DNA of 64,000 nt from Cesiribacter sp. SM1. Lineage in GTDB: Bacteria; Bacteroidota; Bacteroidia; Cytophagales; Cyclobacteriaceae. A program made the translations under genes and the position numbers. Below, piece by piece: positions 1 through 9,815 of this stretch (positions are counted from its first letter, which is position 1; the number at the start of each line of letters is the position of its first letter). The notes under the pieces were generated by a model, which searched no databases, was not told the DNA's origin, and worked only from the letters and a program-made list of their open reading frames with translations. The stretch spans positions 372,001 through 436,000 of the forward strand of contig NZ_JAHXBU010000092.1 of the NCBI RefSeq assembly GCF_020178975.1, in the 5' to 3' direction.

Positions 1-924
1 GGTTATTTCGGGTTGCAGATGCTCTTTGTTCATTACCCGTGCCATTTTATTGGCTATTTCCAGAATGGTAAAACTCTGGCCGCTGCCGATATTGAATACT
101 TCCCCGGCGGCATCGGGTGTTTCCATAGCCAGGCGGCAGGCTTTGGCAATGTCGTAAACACTTACAAAGTCGCGCTGCTGCAGTCCGTCTTCAAATATCA
201 TGGGCGGCTTATCGTTCAGGAAACGAGAGGCAAAAATTGCCAGCACACCCGTGTAGGGGTTAGACAGTGCCTGGTGAGGGCCATACACATTAAAAAAGCG
301 TAAGGCTACTGTAGGTATGTTATAGGCTGCGCCAACAATCAGGCACATCTGCTCCTGGTCGTACTTAGAAAGTGCATAAACAGATGCCAGGTTTGGTGTT
401 TTGGTTTCGGGTGTTGCTACGGGCTTCAGTATATTTCCGTCCTGGTCCAGCACTTCCCAGGCACCTTTCCTGAGCTGCTCTTTTGGCCTGCAATTAGCCA
501 CTACCCTTTCGCCGGCAGCATTCTCATAGAGGCCTTCGCCATAAATGCTCATGCTGGAGGCCACCACCAGTTTTTCAACAGGCTGATCTGCCAGTGCTTC
601 CAGCAGAACAGCTGTGCCCATATTATTTACATCTGTATATTCACTTATCTCGTACATGCTTTGCCCCACGCCCACACGGGCGGCAAAGTGGTAGACCACA
701 TCCACATCCAGCAAAGCGCGATCGAGTGCTTTTCTGTCGCGAACATCACCCTGCATAAGCTCCACATCCGGATGCAGGTATACCGGTCTGCGCTGCTCGC
801 TGCCGTGCACCTGCTCCAGCAGGTTATCCAGTACCCTAACCTTATAACCGTTCTTTAAAAGTTCATTGGCAAGATGGGAGCCAATGAAACCTGCTCCGCC
901 TGTTATTAATATTTGCTTACTCAT
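1..924 (-). CDS. NAD-dependent epimerase/dehydratase, dTDP-L-rhamnose 4-epimerase-like (3' end outside window)
   Basis: The reverse strand from the ATG at 924 stays open for 308 codons to the window edge, so the C-terminus is missing. The N-terminus carries the Rossmann motif TGGAGFIGSH (residues about 8-17). It is followed by VGVGQSMYEI, SSMSIYGEG with the catalytic Ser region, the SDR pair YALSK, and RFFNVYGPHQ; near the edge comes EVFNIGSGQSF. This combination, with a long insert between SIYGEG and YALSK, is what I know from the dTDP-L-rhamnose 4-epimerase/WcaG-type extended SDRs, which interconvert nucleotide sugars for surface polysaccharides. The substrate is inferred only. The gene ends a minus-strand pair with the SDR that starts at 1668 (33 bp gap). 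No glycosyltransferase is visible in the window, so the pathway cannot be confirmed. Confidence 0.85.
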   Translation of the reverse strand, partial: MSKQILITGGAGFIGSHLANELLKNGYKVRVLDNLLEQVHGSEQRRPVYLHPDVELMQGDVRDRKALDRALLDVDVVYHFAARVGVGQSMYEISEYTDVNNMGTAVLLEALADQPVEKLVVASSMSIYGEGLYENAAGERVVANCRPKEQLRKGAWEVLDQDGNILKPVATPETKTPNLASVYALSKYDQEQMCLIVGAAYNIPTVALRFFNVYGPHQALSNPYTGVLAIFASRFLNDKPPMIFEDGLQQRDFVSVYDIAKACRLAMETPDAAGEVFNIGSGQSFTILEIANKMARVMNKEHLQPEIT

Positions 925-957
925 AAAAAATAATAAAAAATAATCTTAACTCCTCTA

Positions 958-1668
958 TCAAAATGCCTGTGCTGCAGGCCGAATGGTTATTTCATTTACT
1001 GCAACCCCGGCTGGTCTGCTGATGATGTAGCAGACTGCCTCTGCCACTTCTTCGGCACTGAGGCTCCCCCAGCCAAAGTTTTTCGCTGATTCATCACTAC
1101 CACCTATCGTATTGGAAAAAAAGTCTGTATCGACCACCCCCGGCAGCACTGTACTAACACGCACTTTTGGCTGCACTTCGAGCCGCAGTGTTTCAGCAAT
1201 ACTCTGAATTGCGGCTTTGGAGGCAGCATAAATCCCCCCCCATTCATGTGGTTTCCGGGCTGCTACTGACGATATGAATACGATATCGGTGGTATGGCTT
1301 TTTTCCAGCATCTGCGGAAGAAACGCCCTGATGGTGCGTAAATGCCCCATCACATTCAAATTCAGGATGTTATGCCACTTTTCCGGATCTCCTTCTGCAA
1401 GCCTTTCTTTAATGCCCTGGCCTGCATTGCAAACAATCAGGTCTGGAATGCCGTGCCGATCCTGCAAGTACGTGTATAGCCTTGCAACAGACTCGGCAGA
1501 GGTAATGTCTGTGTTGTGGTAAAACAGCCTAAGATATTGTGCAACAGGCTGTTTTGGATCTGCAATGATGGTGTTAGTCCCCCCCTCTGCCAGCTTGTTG
1601 GCAATAGCAAGCCCAATTCCTCCTGCTCCACCAGTTACCAGAGCTGTTTTATGTGGTAAGGATCGCAT
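958..1668 (-). CDS. Short-chain dehydrogenase/reductase
   Basis: A classical 236-residue SDR. It has the TGGAGGIG nucleotide-binding loop near the N-terminus, the VCNAG motif in the middle, the catalytic Ser in FISSVAA and the YAASK catalytic Tyr/Lys pair, and then VLPGVVDT after the active site. This is the layout of NAD(P)-dependent alcohol/ketone oxidoreductases of about 240 residues. I place the start at the ATG at 1668, preceded by a purine-rich stretch; an in-frame TTG at 1686 would add six residues and is less likely. It lies 33 bp upstream of the epimerase and could be co-transcribed with it. The substrate is unknown. Confidence 0.85.
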   Translation of the reverse strand: MRSLPHKTALVTGGAGGIGLAIANKLAEGGTNTIIADPKQPVAQYLRLFYHNTDITSAESVARLYTYLQDRHGIPDLIVCNAGQGIKERLAEGDPEKWHNILNLNVMGHLRTIRAFLPQMLEKSHTTDIVFISSVAARKPHEWGGIYAASKAAIQSIAETLRLEVQPKVRVSTVLPGVVDTDFFSNTIGGSDESAKNFGWGSLSAEEVAEAVCYIISRPAGVAVNEITIRPAAQAF

Positions 1669-2471
1669 GTTCTCTTCTCTGACCAAGATGATGCTTCTTA
1701 ATTAATCCAGGTACTACTGTATTGACTGCTTAAATTATAGTCTGCATATAAGCATGTTCACCAAATGAAAAAATTGACCATACGTTTTCAGGTGAAATAA
1801 GCATGAACCACTATATACAGATGTATTTATGTTGCTTTAAGCTAAATAAGCTTTGGCTTAAAGTAATAGAAGAAGAACCTCTGCTATATAAAATTGTTTG
1901 GCTGCTGCTGAAGAAGCTTATCCACACCAGGTGAAATGCCTGAAGAACACCCATATAACCTGCTATAATACAGTGCCTTAACATGCCTCACCTAAAGTTA
2001 TAAAAAAACTGTTTAACCTGTAAGCTATATGCTGCCAGCTTTAAGCCTGGCAGCATAATCATGAGTTTTCTGCCTGTGCATCAACACTATAGTGTTTAGG
2101 TGGATTCTTCATTTAAAGAATAAGAAAATATTACATAACTGAAAACAAGCTAATTTTTTGCCTGCTGCACCTAAAAATTACTCCTTCTACAAAGCTGTAA
2201 AGCTGTAGAAACGCCATAGAAACAGTTTTACAAAAAAGCTGCAGGAATGTTTCAGTATCCACACAGTTCACAGCGGCTGCAGAAAGAACATATAAGCCTG
2301 TATCTCCCAAAGAACCGCTATCTTCTTACACTTCAAAATCATTCCTAAATCCTATTTCAATCCATCTGGCTTTCCTGCAGCAGCCTACAATAACTTTTAT
2401 ATTATAAATTTGAATATCAGGAGCCTGATCAGCAGCAGGCAGCCATTAGCCAGAGTGAGAGAAAACAGGAA
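1669..2471. other. Gene-free AT-rich intergenic region
   Basis: About 800 bases between two divergently transcribed genes (SDR on minus, ABC exporter on plus). No open frame with coding character is visible on either strand, and I find no RNA gene. A short direct repeat (aaagctgtaaagctgtag near 2190) is the only local structure. It presumably holds both promoters, but I cannot place them with confidence. Confidence 0.5.
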
Positions 2472-4244
2472 ATGTTTAATAAGTTAAAGGAACAGATTGG
2501 TGGGCACTGGCAGCAAATAAGCCGCGCCCTTGGTTACGCTAAATCAGAACGACGCTATATACTGATCGTGCTATTTTGTGCACTTACAGTGGCTGCCATC
2601 GGGGTTGCAGAACCGCTGCTCATGCGGCACATTTTCGATAGCCTGGGTAGTAAATCTTCGCTTGATCAGGTACTGATTACTGCAGCCGGACTGGTTGCAA
2701 TGGCCTTTATGAAAGAAGCAATTTCTGCCCGTTCCAACTATCTTACCTGGAGAACCCGCCTTTCCATACACCAGGGCCTCCTGAGTGCCACTGTAGAAAG
2801 GCTGCACCGGCTTCCGCTGGAAAACCAGCGCAGGGAGGGTATTGGTGCCATCATGACAAAGCTGGACCGGGGCATTCAGGGCTTTCTGGGGGCATTATCA
2901 GAAGTGATCTTTAACCTTGCCCCTGCCCTTACCTACCTTAGCCTTGCCATTATTGTAATGCTGCAGCTTGACTGGCGCATGACCCTGCTGGTACTGGCAT
3001 TTGCTCCCCTTCCCGCCATTATAGCAGCCTGGGCCGCACCTACCCAAAGCAAACGCGAAGAATTCCTGATGCATAAGTGGGGCAAGATCTACTCCCGCTT
3101 TAACGAGGTGCTGTCTGGTATTGTAACCGTGCGCAGTTTTGCCATGGAAGATTACGAGAAAAACCGTTTCCTTAGCAATGTGGGCGAGGCAAACCAGACG
3201 GTGGTAAACGGTGTAGGTTTCGACTCAAAGATTAGGGCGGCACAAAACCTTAGTGTTACTTTAGCTACTGTTTCTGCCGTTACTTTTGGCAGTATGCTGG
3301 TACTAAGAGATGAAATGACCCTGGGCACACTGGTGGCCTTTATTGCCTATGTAGGTGGCCTGTTCGGGCCGGTTCAGAACCTCACCAATATTTACCGCAT
3401 AATCCGTACCGCCAGTGCCTCGCTGGGACACATCTTCTCCATTCTGGATACGCAGGATTTCCTGGGCGATGCGCCAGATGCAAAAGAACTTAAGCAGGTA
3501 AAAGGTGAGATATGCTTCGAAGATGTACATTTCCACTACAACGCTACCCACAGACCCATTCTGAAAGGCATTAACCTGCGCATAAAGGCAGGGGAAACCA
3601 TTGCTTTTGTAGGGCCAAGCGGCACTGGAAAATCAACCATGACAGCCCTTATCCAGCGCTTTTATGACCCAGCCAGCGGCACCATCAGCATTGATGGCCA
3701 GGACATACGTAGCCTGAAGCAGCAGTCAATCAGGCAGAACATTGGTGTAGTACTCCAGGATGCCCTGCTCTTCAATGAGAGCATACGGGATAATATTGCT
3801 TACGGCAGGCCAGATGCTTCCTTCAGGGAGATTGAAGAAGCAGCCAAAGCCGCCAATGCCCATGAGTTCATCATGAAGCTGGCTAACGGCTACGACACCA
3901 TGGCCGGTGAACGTGGCGGCAATCTTTCCGTAGGCGAACGCCAGCGCATTGCCATTGCCCGTGCAATTCTTAAAAATCCTCCTATCCTGATCCTGGATGA
4001 GGCAACCTCTGCCATGGACGTTGAACTGGAAGCGCAGGTACAGGAAGCACTGGAGCGCCTGATGCTCGGCCGTACCTCTATCGTGATTGCTCACCGCCTA
4101 AGCACCGTAGTTAAATCAGACCGTATACTGGTACTGAAAGACGGGGCCATACTGGAGGCAGGCTCGCACCAGGGCCTCATGGTTGCAAATGGTTACTATG
4201 CATCGCTGGTGAACAGACAGGTAAGAGGCTTACTGGTGGCATAA
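2472..4244 (+). CDS. ABC exporter, fused membrane and ATPase domains (MsbA/MDR type)
   Basis: A 590-residue half-transporter. An N-terminal six-helix ABC transmembrane domain (about residues 25-310) is followed by an ATPase domain. Walker A is GPSGTGKST (about 381-389), the Q-loop region is VVLQDALLFN, the signature is NLSVGERQR (about 485, a VGE variant of SGGQ), Walker B plus catalytic Glu is ILILDEATSA, and the H-loop is IAHRLS (about 538). Such proteins work as homodimers or heterodimers in the inner membrane and export lipids or hydrophobic drugs. It is monocistronic or co-transcribed with the sulfotransferase 137 bp downstream, which could hint at a sulfated lipid or metabolite as cargo; that link is conjecture. 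Confidence 0.92.
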   Translation: MFNKLKEQIGGHWQQISRALGYAKSERRYILIVLFCALTVAAIGVAEPLLMRHIFDSLGSKSSLDQVLITAAGLVAMAFMKEAISARSNYLTWRTRLSIHQGLLSATVERLHRLPLENQRREGIGAIMTKLDRGIQGFLGALSEVIFNLAPALTYLSLAIIVMLQLDWRMTLLVLAFAPLPAIIAAWAAPTQSKREEFLMHKWGKIYSRFNEVLSGIVTVRSFAMEDYEKNRFLSNVGEANQTVVNGVGFDSKIRAAQNLSVTLATVSAVTFGSMLVLRDEMTLGTLVAFIAYVGGLFGPVQNLTNIYRIIRTASASLGHIFSILDTQDFLGDAPDAKELKQVKGEICFEDVHFHYNATHRPILKGINLRIKAGETIAFVGPSGTGKSTMTALIQRFYDPASGTISIDGQDIRSLKQQSIRQNIGVVLQDALLFNESIRDNIAYGRPDASFREIEEAAKAANAHEFIMKLANGYDTMAGERGGNLSVGERQRIAIARAILKNPPILILDEATSAMDVELEAQVQEALERLMLGRTSIVIAHRLSTVVKSDRILVLKDGAILEAGSHQGLMVANGYYASLVNRQVRGLLVA

Positions 4245-4381
4245 AGAAATGAAATTCTAGCCCTGGCTACCGGTACGAACCAAAACAGATCTTAAACTTT
4301 GCAGGTTGTAGTGCTGCTGGTCTTTTGCATGCTTGGTGCAGCTAAGGACTGGTAGCATTTTTTTAATATAGATCGTAATAC

Positions 4382-5284
4382 ATGATGAAAATCCTGCAGG
4401 GAGGCGTACCCAAGTGTGGCAACTTCTGGTTATACCAGATCATTCAGCAAATTCTTGAACGAATAGGCAACAGCACCACCAGCTTTATAGAGCAGCAGCC
4501 CATTTACAGGCTGGCTAAGGAATGGGACCTTAATTTTCCGGAACAGGCCAGGATAGATGTGCTGGAGATAACGGATCTGCAGGACAGCTACCGCATCAGC
4601 AGCATCTACAGAAAGCCTGTTGACAATCTAAAGGAATACATTAGCCAGACCACTCATGTATGGACGCATTCGCCAATCTGCAAACGCAGCGGCGAGGTGC
4701 TGGAGCTTTTTGATAAAAAGGTGTACATCATCAGGGATCCCAGGGACAGGGCACTTTCTGCCGCCAAATACTACTGTTCGCCCTATATGTTAAAGTACTT
4801 TCCGCAGGAGGAAACAGACCCGGCTAAGTTCCTGCAAAAGAACTATGAGCAGCTGATGCACGAATGGGTATGGCATGTTTTTGACCACCTGAGGCTAAGC
4901 AGTAAATACAACATTCACATTTGCTTTTACGAAGGCTTTTTGCTCCATTTTCAGCAGGAGCTGGATAGGCTGCTGGTATACCTGGAACTGGAGCTTAGCC
5001 AGGCCAAACGCCAGGAACTTGAAAGCGCCGTTAGCTTTTCTACCCTTAAAAAGCAAAATCCCAAACACCTGAAAAAAGGAACCGCCGGCTACTGGCTTGA
5101 GGGGCTTACTGATGAGCAGGTAGAAAAAGCTGATACAATAACAGGCCCGCTGCTGCAGCACCTGGGGTACCCACGGCAGCGCAGTCAGCACCTTCATTAC
5201 AGCCCGCAAGCTGAAGAAGCAAACATAAATTTTGAGCAGCTAAAGCTGGATATTATTGAATCGCAGCAGCCGCTATACCAGTAA
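4382..5284 (+). CDS. PAPS-dependent sulfotransferase domain protein
   Basis: A 300-residue soluble protein with the three hallmarks of the Sulfotransfer_1 fold. GVPKCGNFWLY (about residues 8-18) is the 5'-phosphosulfate-binding loop, IIRDPRDRALSAAKYY (about 116-131) is the 3'-phosphate-binding strand and helix, and KKGTAGYW (about 231) corresponds to the RKGxxGDW motif. The family transfers sulfate from PAPS to hydroxyl groups. The acceptor is unknown. There are no PAPS-synthesis genes nearby. The gene follows an ABC exporter on the same strand. It converges with the DinB-like gene, the stops being only 6 bp apart, with no obvious terminator between them. Confidence 0.85.
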   Translation: MMKILQGGVPKCGNFWLYQIIQQILERIGNSTTSFIEQQPIYRLAKEWDLNFPEQARIDVLEITDLQDSYRISSIYRKPVDNLKEYISQTTHVWTHSPICKRSGEVLELFDKKVYIIRDPRDRALSAAKYYCSPYMLKYFPQEETDPAKFLQKNYEQLMHEWVWHVFDHLRLSSKYNIHICFYEGFLLHFQQELDRLLVYLELELSQAKRQELESAVSFSTLKKQNPKHLKKGTAGYWLEGLTDEQVEKADTITGPLLQHLGYPRQRSQHLHYSPQAEEANINFEQLKLDIIESQQPLYQ

Positions 5285-5290
5285 ACTGCT

Positions 5291-5764
5291 TTACCAGACA
5301 CCCAGCTGCCTGCCAATTGCCTTCATCTGACCTATGTGATAACCATTATGATGAAAAAGTGCCATGGCCGCCCATGAAATGGTTTTACCATTTTCCTGCT
5401 CTTCGTACAGTGGTGTTTGCGGGTTTTGTATAATGCTGATCGCCTCTTCCAGCTCTGCTTCGAACTGGTCTATAGCCTCAAGCCACTCCTTTTCGTTATC
5501 CGGCGCAAACTTTTGTGGCCAGTGTGCATCTTCCCATACCTCTTCGTTATTCTCCGGGTCTCTCATGAAGTTAAGCAGCGTGTTTTGCCGTGCCTGCATA
5601 TGCCCCAGCAGCGAAAAGGCAGAAAAGTGCAGTCCGTCCAGCACAATACCGGTTTTATCGTAATGAAATTCCCGCAGCAGTATCACCACGGGTGCAAAGC
5701 CCCCTTGTAAAAGGTTTACCAGCTGCTGCCTGATTAAAAAGTCAATATTCTGATTGAATGCCAT
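5291..5764 (-). CDS. DinB-like four-helix metalloprotein
   Basis: A 157-residue, mostly helical protein typical of the DinB/DUF664 family. Conserved His residues sit in LLGHMQ (about 53) and in HHNGYHIGQ near the C-terminus (about 138-143), the usual three-His metal site. Members include thiol S-transferases (bacillithiol or mycothiol linked) and many proteins without known activity, so no specific function is assigned. The start is the ATG at 5764. It is followed on the same strand, upstream by 123 bp, by the MATE gene, so the two could form one unit. Confidence 0.8.
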   Translation of the reverse strand: MAFNQNIDFLIRQQLVNLLQGGFAPVVILLREFHYDKTGIVLDGLHFSAFSLLGHMQARQNTLLNFMRDPENNEEVWEDAHWPQKFAPDNEKEWLEAIDQFEAELEEAISIIQNPQTPLYEEQENGKTISWAAMALFHHNGYHIGQMKAIGRQLGVW

Positions 5765-5887
5765 ACACTGTTTTATCTATCAGTTTTTATAATAAACTGG
5801 CTGCGATATTGTTTGTCTGATTCTATAACGATAAAGGTGGTGTCAAAAAGCCATGCTCCGCTGTACACGTGGATTTTTGCACATCAA

Positions 5888-7282
5888 CTAAACCTTCACG
5901 CTTTTCCATTTGCCCTGCCGGAACAGCCACCAGCTTACCAGTGCATGCAGGGAGTGGCATATGGCAATGGCTATGAAGATGCCAGTTGCAGCATATCCCA
6001 ATGTTATGGCAAGCAGATAAGCAAAGGGTATTTCAATCAGCCACAGCACCACAATATTTATGAAGGCTGGAGTGCGGGTATCGCCTGCCCCGTTAAATGC
6101 CTGCACCATCACCATGCCCAGGCCAAAGAAAACATAGCCAAGGGTAATGATCCGGAGGGCTTCCGATGCGAAATCGATAATTTCTGTATTGCTCGTAAAT
6201 ATGCGCGCCAGGTACTCACCAAAGAGCACAAAAATAACTGTAATCACTGCCAGGAAAATAACATTGTAGCGGGCTGTAAGCCATACCGAGAGTTCTGCCC
6301 TTTTCGCTTTTTTTGCGCCCAGGTTCTGACCAACCAGGGTAGCCGCCGCCGAAGATAAACCCCATGCGGGCAGTAGCGTAAACATGATGATTCGAAAAGC
6401 AATGGTGTAACCGGCCAGTGCGTTGCTTCCGAATTCAGCAATGATGCGGGTTAGGAAAATCCAGCTGGCAGAATCGATCAGGAACTGCCCCATGCCCCCG
6501 GCAGATACTTTTAAGATCCTGATGATGACCTTGTAGCTCAGCACCAGGTTCTCCCGCACAATGGTAAGCAGGTGTTTACCATTGAACAGGTGGTACAGCT
6601 GGTAAATTACGCCTATGCTTCTGCCAATGGTAGTTGCCCAGGCAGCTCCTGTCAGGCCTAAGCCTTCTATGTTTGCAATACCGAAAATAAGGAGCGGATC
6701 CAGAATAATGTTAACCCCGTTGGAGATCCACAGTGCCCGCATGGCCAGGTGAGGCAAACCTGCGCCACGGAATATTCCGTTAATCAGAAACAGCAGCAGG
6801 ATGGCAAGATTGCCTGCAAAGATGATCCTGGCATAAGGAACACCAACAGCGATCACATCTGCCTCGGCACCCATCAATGCCAGTATTTCTGCTGCATAGA
6901 TAAAGCCCAGCCCTCCCATCAGCAGGGCTAAAACGGCTCCGGTTACTACCAGCTGAAAAGAAGCACTGCCCGCTTCCAAGTAATTCTTTTCGCCGAACCT
7001 GCGCGATACCATGGCAGTTCCGGCCATACTGATCCCCATGCCAACAGAATAGATGATCATCAGCACAGATTCCGTCAGCCCTACCGTAGCCAGTGCATAA
7101 GCACCAAGTTTGCCAACAAAAAAGATATCTACTATTGCAAAAAGGGACTCCATGAGCATCTCCAGGATCATGGGAATGGCCAGCAGCACTATGCTTTTTC
7201 TAATGCTAAGCGTAGTGTAATCCTGTTCTTCCCCTTTAACAGCCGCCCATAAAAGCTTAAAAAAACCAGTAACAGTATTCAT
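5888..7282 (-). CDS. MATE family efflux transporter
   Basis: A 464-residue polytopic membrane protein with about twelve hydrophobic segments in two repeats of six. Characteristic stretches are PMILEMLMESLFAIVDIFFV at the N-terminus, GMGISMAGTAMVSRRFG in helix 2/3, and the second-half counterparts AGYTIAFRIIMF and GAGDTRTPAF. Size and order match NorM/DinF-type MATE exporters, which expel cationic drugs or metabolites using Na+ or H+ gradients. The start is the ATG at 7282. The 257 bp upstream to the next plus-strand gene contain no convincing coding sequence. Confidence 0.92.
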   Translation of the reverse strand: MNTVTGFFKLLWAAVKGEEQDYTTLSIRKSIVLLAIPMILEMLMESLFAIVDIFFVGKLGAYALATVGLTESVLMIIYSVGMGISMAGTAMVSRRFGEKNYLEAGSASFQLVVTGAVLALLMGGLGFIYAAEILALMGAEADVIAVGVPYARIIFAGNLAILLLFLINGIFRGAGLPHLAMRALWISNGVNIILDPLLIFGIANIEGLGLTGAAWATTIGRSIGVIYQLYHLFNGKHLLTIVRENLVLSYKVIIRILKVSAGGMGQFLIDSASWIFLTRIIAEFGSNALAGYTIAFRIIMFTLLPAWGLSSAAATLVGQNLGAKKAKRAELSVWLTARYNVIFLAVITVIFVLFGEYLARIFTSNTEIIDFASEALRIITLGYVFFGLGMVMVQAFNGAGDTRTPAFINIVVLWLIEIPFAYLLAITLGYAATGIFIAIAICHSLHALVSWWLFRQGKWKSVKV

Positions 7283-7539
7283 GGAATATTGTAAGTCAGA
7301 AAAATCGCAGCAAGTTAGCTGTTTTTCAATTTCCTGCTTTGTACTTCCATGCTGATTTCTTTTGCAAATGAATGGTGGCTAAACGCTGATTCTATGGATA
7401 CAGTCTGTTTTTTGAGTGAAATTAAACCGATCTTTGCCATGCCATTGGCCTGAGCGTTAGCTGCACATAGCAGGTTTAATCTGTAACCTTTTACCGGCAC
7501 TATAGAAGCCCTTTAAGCATTGACAACAATCAAACCGGA

Positions 7540-8547
7540 ATGAAAAAAGCCGCCTCTGAATCCATAAACTTTCTAAAAGTATCATCTGTCAGCAAAAAAG
7601 AAGAAAGGGGTTTTGAGCTGAAGGAAGTTAGCTTTACACAACAGAGATTCCGGAACATTGCCATTGCAGGAGAAACAGGCTCGGGCAAAAGTACGCTTAT
7701 GAAAATTGTAGCAGGCCTGGTACAAGCCGATACAGGAGCAGTATTTTTTGAGGGAGTAAGGGTAAAAGGGCCTGAAGAGAAACTGGTGGCAGGGCATCCG
7801 GGCATTGCTTACTTATCGCAGCAATTTGAACTAGCCAGTTTTTTACGCGTAGAGCAGGTACTGAAATACGCCAATACCCTAAGTTCTGGAGAGGCCGCAT
7901 CAATATATGAGATCTGCCGGATCGAACACCTGCTGAAACGCAAAACAGATCAGTTATCCGGAGGCGAGCGCCAGCGCATTGCCATAGCCAGGCTGCTGAT
8001 CTCTTCGCCAAAGCTGTTGCTGCTCGATGAACCCTACTCCAACCTCGACATGGTACATAAAAATGTGCTGAAAGCGGTGATTCACGACATTGGCGAAAAT
8101 CTAAAAATTACCTGTATGATGGTTTCTCACGACCCGCATGACAGCCTTTCGTGGGCCGATGAGATTCTTGTAATGAAGGCAGGGCAAATACTGCAGCAGG
8201 GAAGCCCGGAGCAGATATACCAGCAGCCAGAGAGCGCTTATATTGCTGGCCTTTTTGGTAAATACAGCCTGCTATCACCTGCAACAGCCCTGAAATTATC
8301 TCCTGCCAATAGGGATCAGCCAAAAAGGAAAAGCCTCTTGCTCAGGCCTGAAGCCCTGAAAATAGTTAACGCAGAAAATGCCGGGCTGCAGGCAGAAGTT
8401 AAGCGCTCTACATTTTATGGCAGCTTCTATGAGCTTGAAGTGCTAATAGATCATGAGTCGGTTTTAGTTAGAGCTGAGAGTGGTATACATACACCTGGTG
8501 AGAGCGTTTATCTGCAGTTACAGCCCCGTAAGCTTCACTATATTTGA
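7540..8547 (+). CDS. ABC transporter ATPase with C-terminal TOBE domain (orphan)
   Basis: A 335-residue ATPase. Walker A is GETGSGKST (44-52), the signature is LSGGERQRIAIARLL (about 139), Walker B is LLLLDEPYSNLD (about 158), and the switch His is in MMVSHDPHD. Residues about 265-335 form a TOBE-like domain beginning at LLLRPEALK, as in the FbpC/PotA/MalK-type importers of iron, polyamines or sugars. No permease or binding protein lies next to it, so its partner must be elsewhere, or it has a regulatory role. The start is the ATG at 7540, which follows a purine-rich CCGGA. Confidence 0.85.
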   Translation: MKKAASESINFLKVSSVSKKEERGFELKEVSFTQQRFRNIAIAGETGSGKSTLMKIVAGLVQADTGAVFFEGVRVKGPEEKLVAGHPGIAYLSQQFELASFLRVEQVLKYANTLSSGEAASIYEICRIEHLLKRKTDQLSGGERQRIAIARLLISSPKLLLLDEPYSNLDMVHKNVLKAVIHDIGENLKITCMMVSHDPHDSLSWADEILVMKAGQILQQGSPEQIYQQPESAYIAGLFGKYSLLSPATALKLSPANRDQPKRKSLLLRPEALKIVNAENAGLQAEVKRSTFYGSFYELEVLIDHESVLVRAESGIHTPGESVYLQLQPRKLHYI

Positions 8548-8791
8548 AAGCTGTGCCGGTCTATCCTTTGATATAATTCTCTAAAAGAATCTTCCATATT
8601 CCCCCTTCTTTACAAAAACCTATTCATTTAACACAGCATGTGCTGCACGGCTCAAAGGGTGGTAAACGTTCAGGTATCTTACACCTTTGTCCGGTTTCCA
8701 CAAACCCTGCAGTATCGTTTCAGTTTTATGATTTACAGGGCGCTCATACCGCCCTCAAACTTAATTATTAGTAAATCTTTTATTGAAACTT

Positions 8792-9694
8792 ATGAGTACC
8801 AAAGATAGAGAAAGAACCAGGCCCCAGCAGGATCCGAAAGAACAGTATGCAAAACCCCCTTACCCTGAGCAGGAACAGGATGTGCCGGGTACTGAAGATC
8901 AAATGACCCCGGAGGCAGATCATGGTGAAAAGTCGTACCGCGGCTCGGGCAAGCTGGAGGGTAAAAAGGCCATCATTACCGGCGGTGATTCCGGTATTGG
9001 CCGTGCAGTAGCCATTGCCTTTGCCCGCGAAGGAGCTGATGTACTGATCTCCTACCTTAGCGAAGATGAAGATGCAAACGAAACGGCAAAATGGGTTAAG
9101 GAAGCAGGCAAAAAAGCTGTGCTTGTCAGTGGCGATATCAGCGAGGAGGAGCACTGCAAAAAGATAGTGCAGCGTGCCGTAGATGAATTTGGCCAGATCG
9201 ATATACTGGTGAACAATGCAGCTTTCCAAATGACGCGTGAATCGCTGCAGGATATACCAAGCGAGGAATGGGATTATACTTTCCGCACCAATATCTACTC
9301 TATGTTTTACCTTTGTAAAGCAGCAGAGCCACACATGAAGCCCGGCAGCACCATTGTAAATACCACCTCGGTAAATGCCTATAAACCCAGGCCTACCCTG
9401 CTGGCCTACGCTGCTACAAAAGGCGCAATACAGAATTTTACAGCCAACCTGGCACAGCTGCTGGCAGAAAAAGGCATACGTGTAAATTGTGTGGCACCAG
9501 GCCCTATCTGGACACCGCTTATCCCTTCTACCATGCCAGAGGAACAGGTAAAAAGCTTTGGTAAAAACGTTCCACTGAAACGCGCCGGCCAGCCGGCTGA
9601 ACTGGCCGCTACCTATGTGCTGCTGGCCTCACAGGACTCCAGTTACATGACTGGTGCCACTGTTCAGATTACAGGAGGCACACCTACCATATAG
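8792..9694 (+). CDS. SDR oxidoreductase of the YghA/general-stress type
   Basis: A 300-residue SDR. It carries the long polar N-terminal extension (Pro/Glu-rich, about 50 residues) seen in E. coli YghA and Bacillus general stress proteins. The Rossmann motif TGGDSGIGRA is at about 63, LVNNAAFQ follows, the catalytic Ser is in NTTSVNAY, YAATK is at about 206, and the C-terminus ends in TGATVQITGG. An upstream in-frame TTG at 8783 is less likely than the ATG at 8792. The reaction is NAD(P)-dependent aldehyde/ketone reduction with unknown substrate. A terminator hairpin follows 40 bp downstream, so it is a single-gene unit. Confidence 0.88.
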   Translation: MSTKDRERTRPQQDPKEQYAKPPYPEQEQDVPGTEDQMTPEADHGEKSYRGSGKLEGKKAIITGGDSGIGRAVAIAFAREGADVLISYLSEDEDANETAKWVKEAGKKAVLVSGDISEEEHCKKIVQRAVDEFGQIDILVNNAAFQMTRESLQDIPSEEWDYTFRTNIYSMFYLCKAAEPHMKPGSTIVNTTSVNAYKPRPTLLAYAATKGAIQNFTANLAQLLAEKGIRVNCVAPGPIWTPLIPSTMPEEQVKSFGKNVPLKRAGQPAELAATYVLLASQDSSYMTGATVQITGGTPTI

Positions 9695-9733
9695 GGCATC
9701 ATCTAAGCAGTTCTGATTAAGCACATTTGCAGA

Positions 9734-9778
9734 TTTTCCTGCTCCTGCTCAAAATGCAGTAGCAGGAAAACTGCTTTT
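9734..9778 (+). terminator. Rho-independent terminator after the YghA-like SDR
   Basis: A perfect 10-bp inverted repeat (TTTTCCTGCT at 9734-9743, AGCAGGAAAA at 9761-9770) is followed by ctgcTTTT. It ends the SDR transcript 40 bp after its stop and lies just upstream of the TPP-enzyme start at 9816. Confidence 0.65.
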
Positions 9779-9815
9779 GTCAATTCTCATTTTTTCAACT
9801 ATCCAGAATAACAGC

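Noticed and set aside
7315-7500. 61-codon ORF between MATE and the ABC ATPase
   Set aside because: Begins with GTG, has no family resemblance or operon partner, and the frame is as expected by chance in a 257-bp gap.
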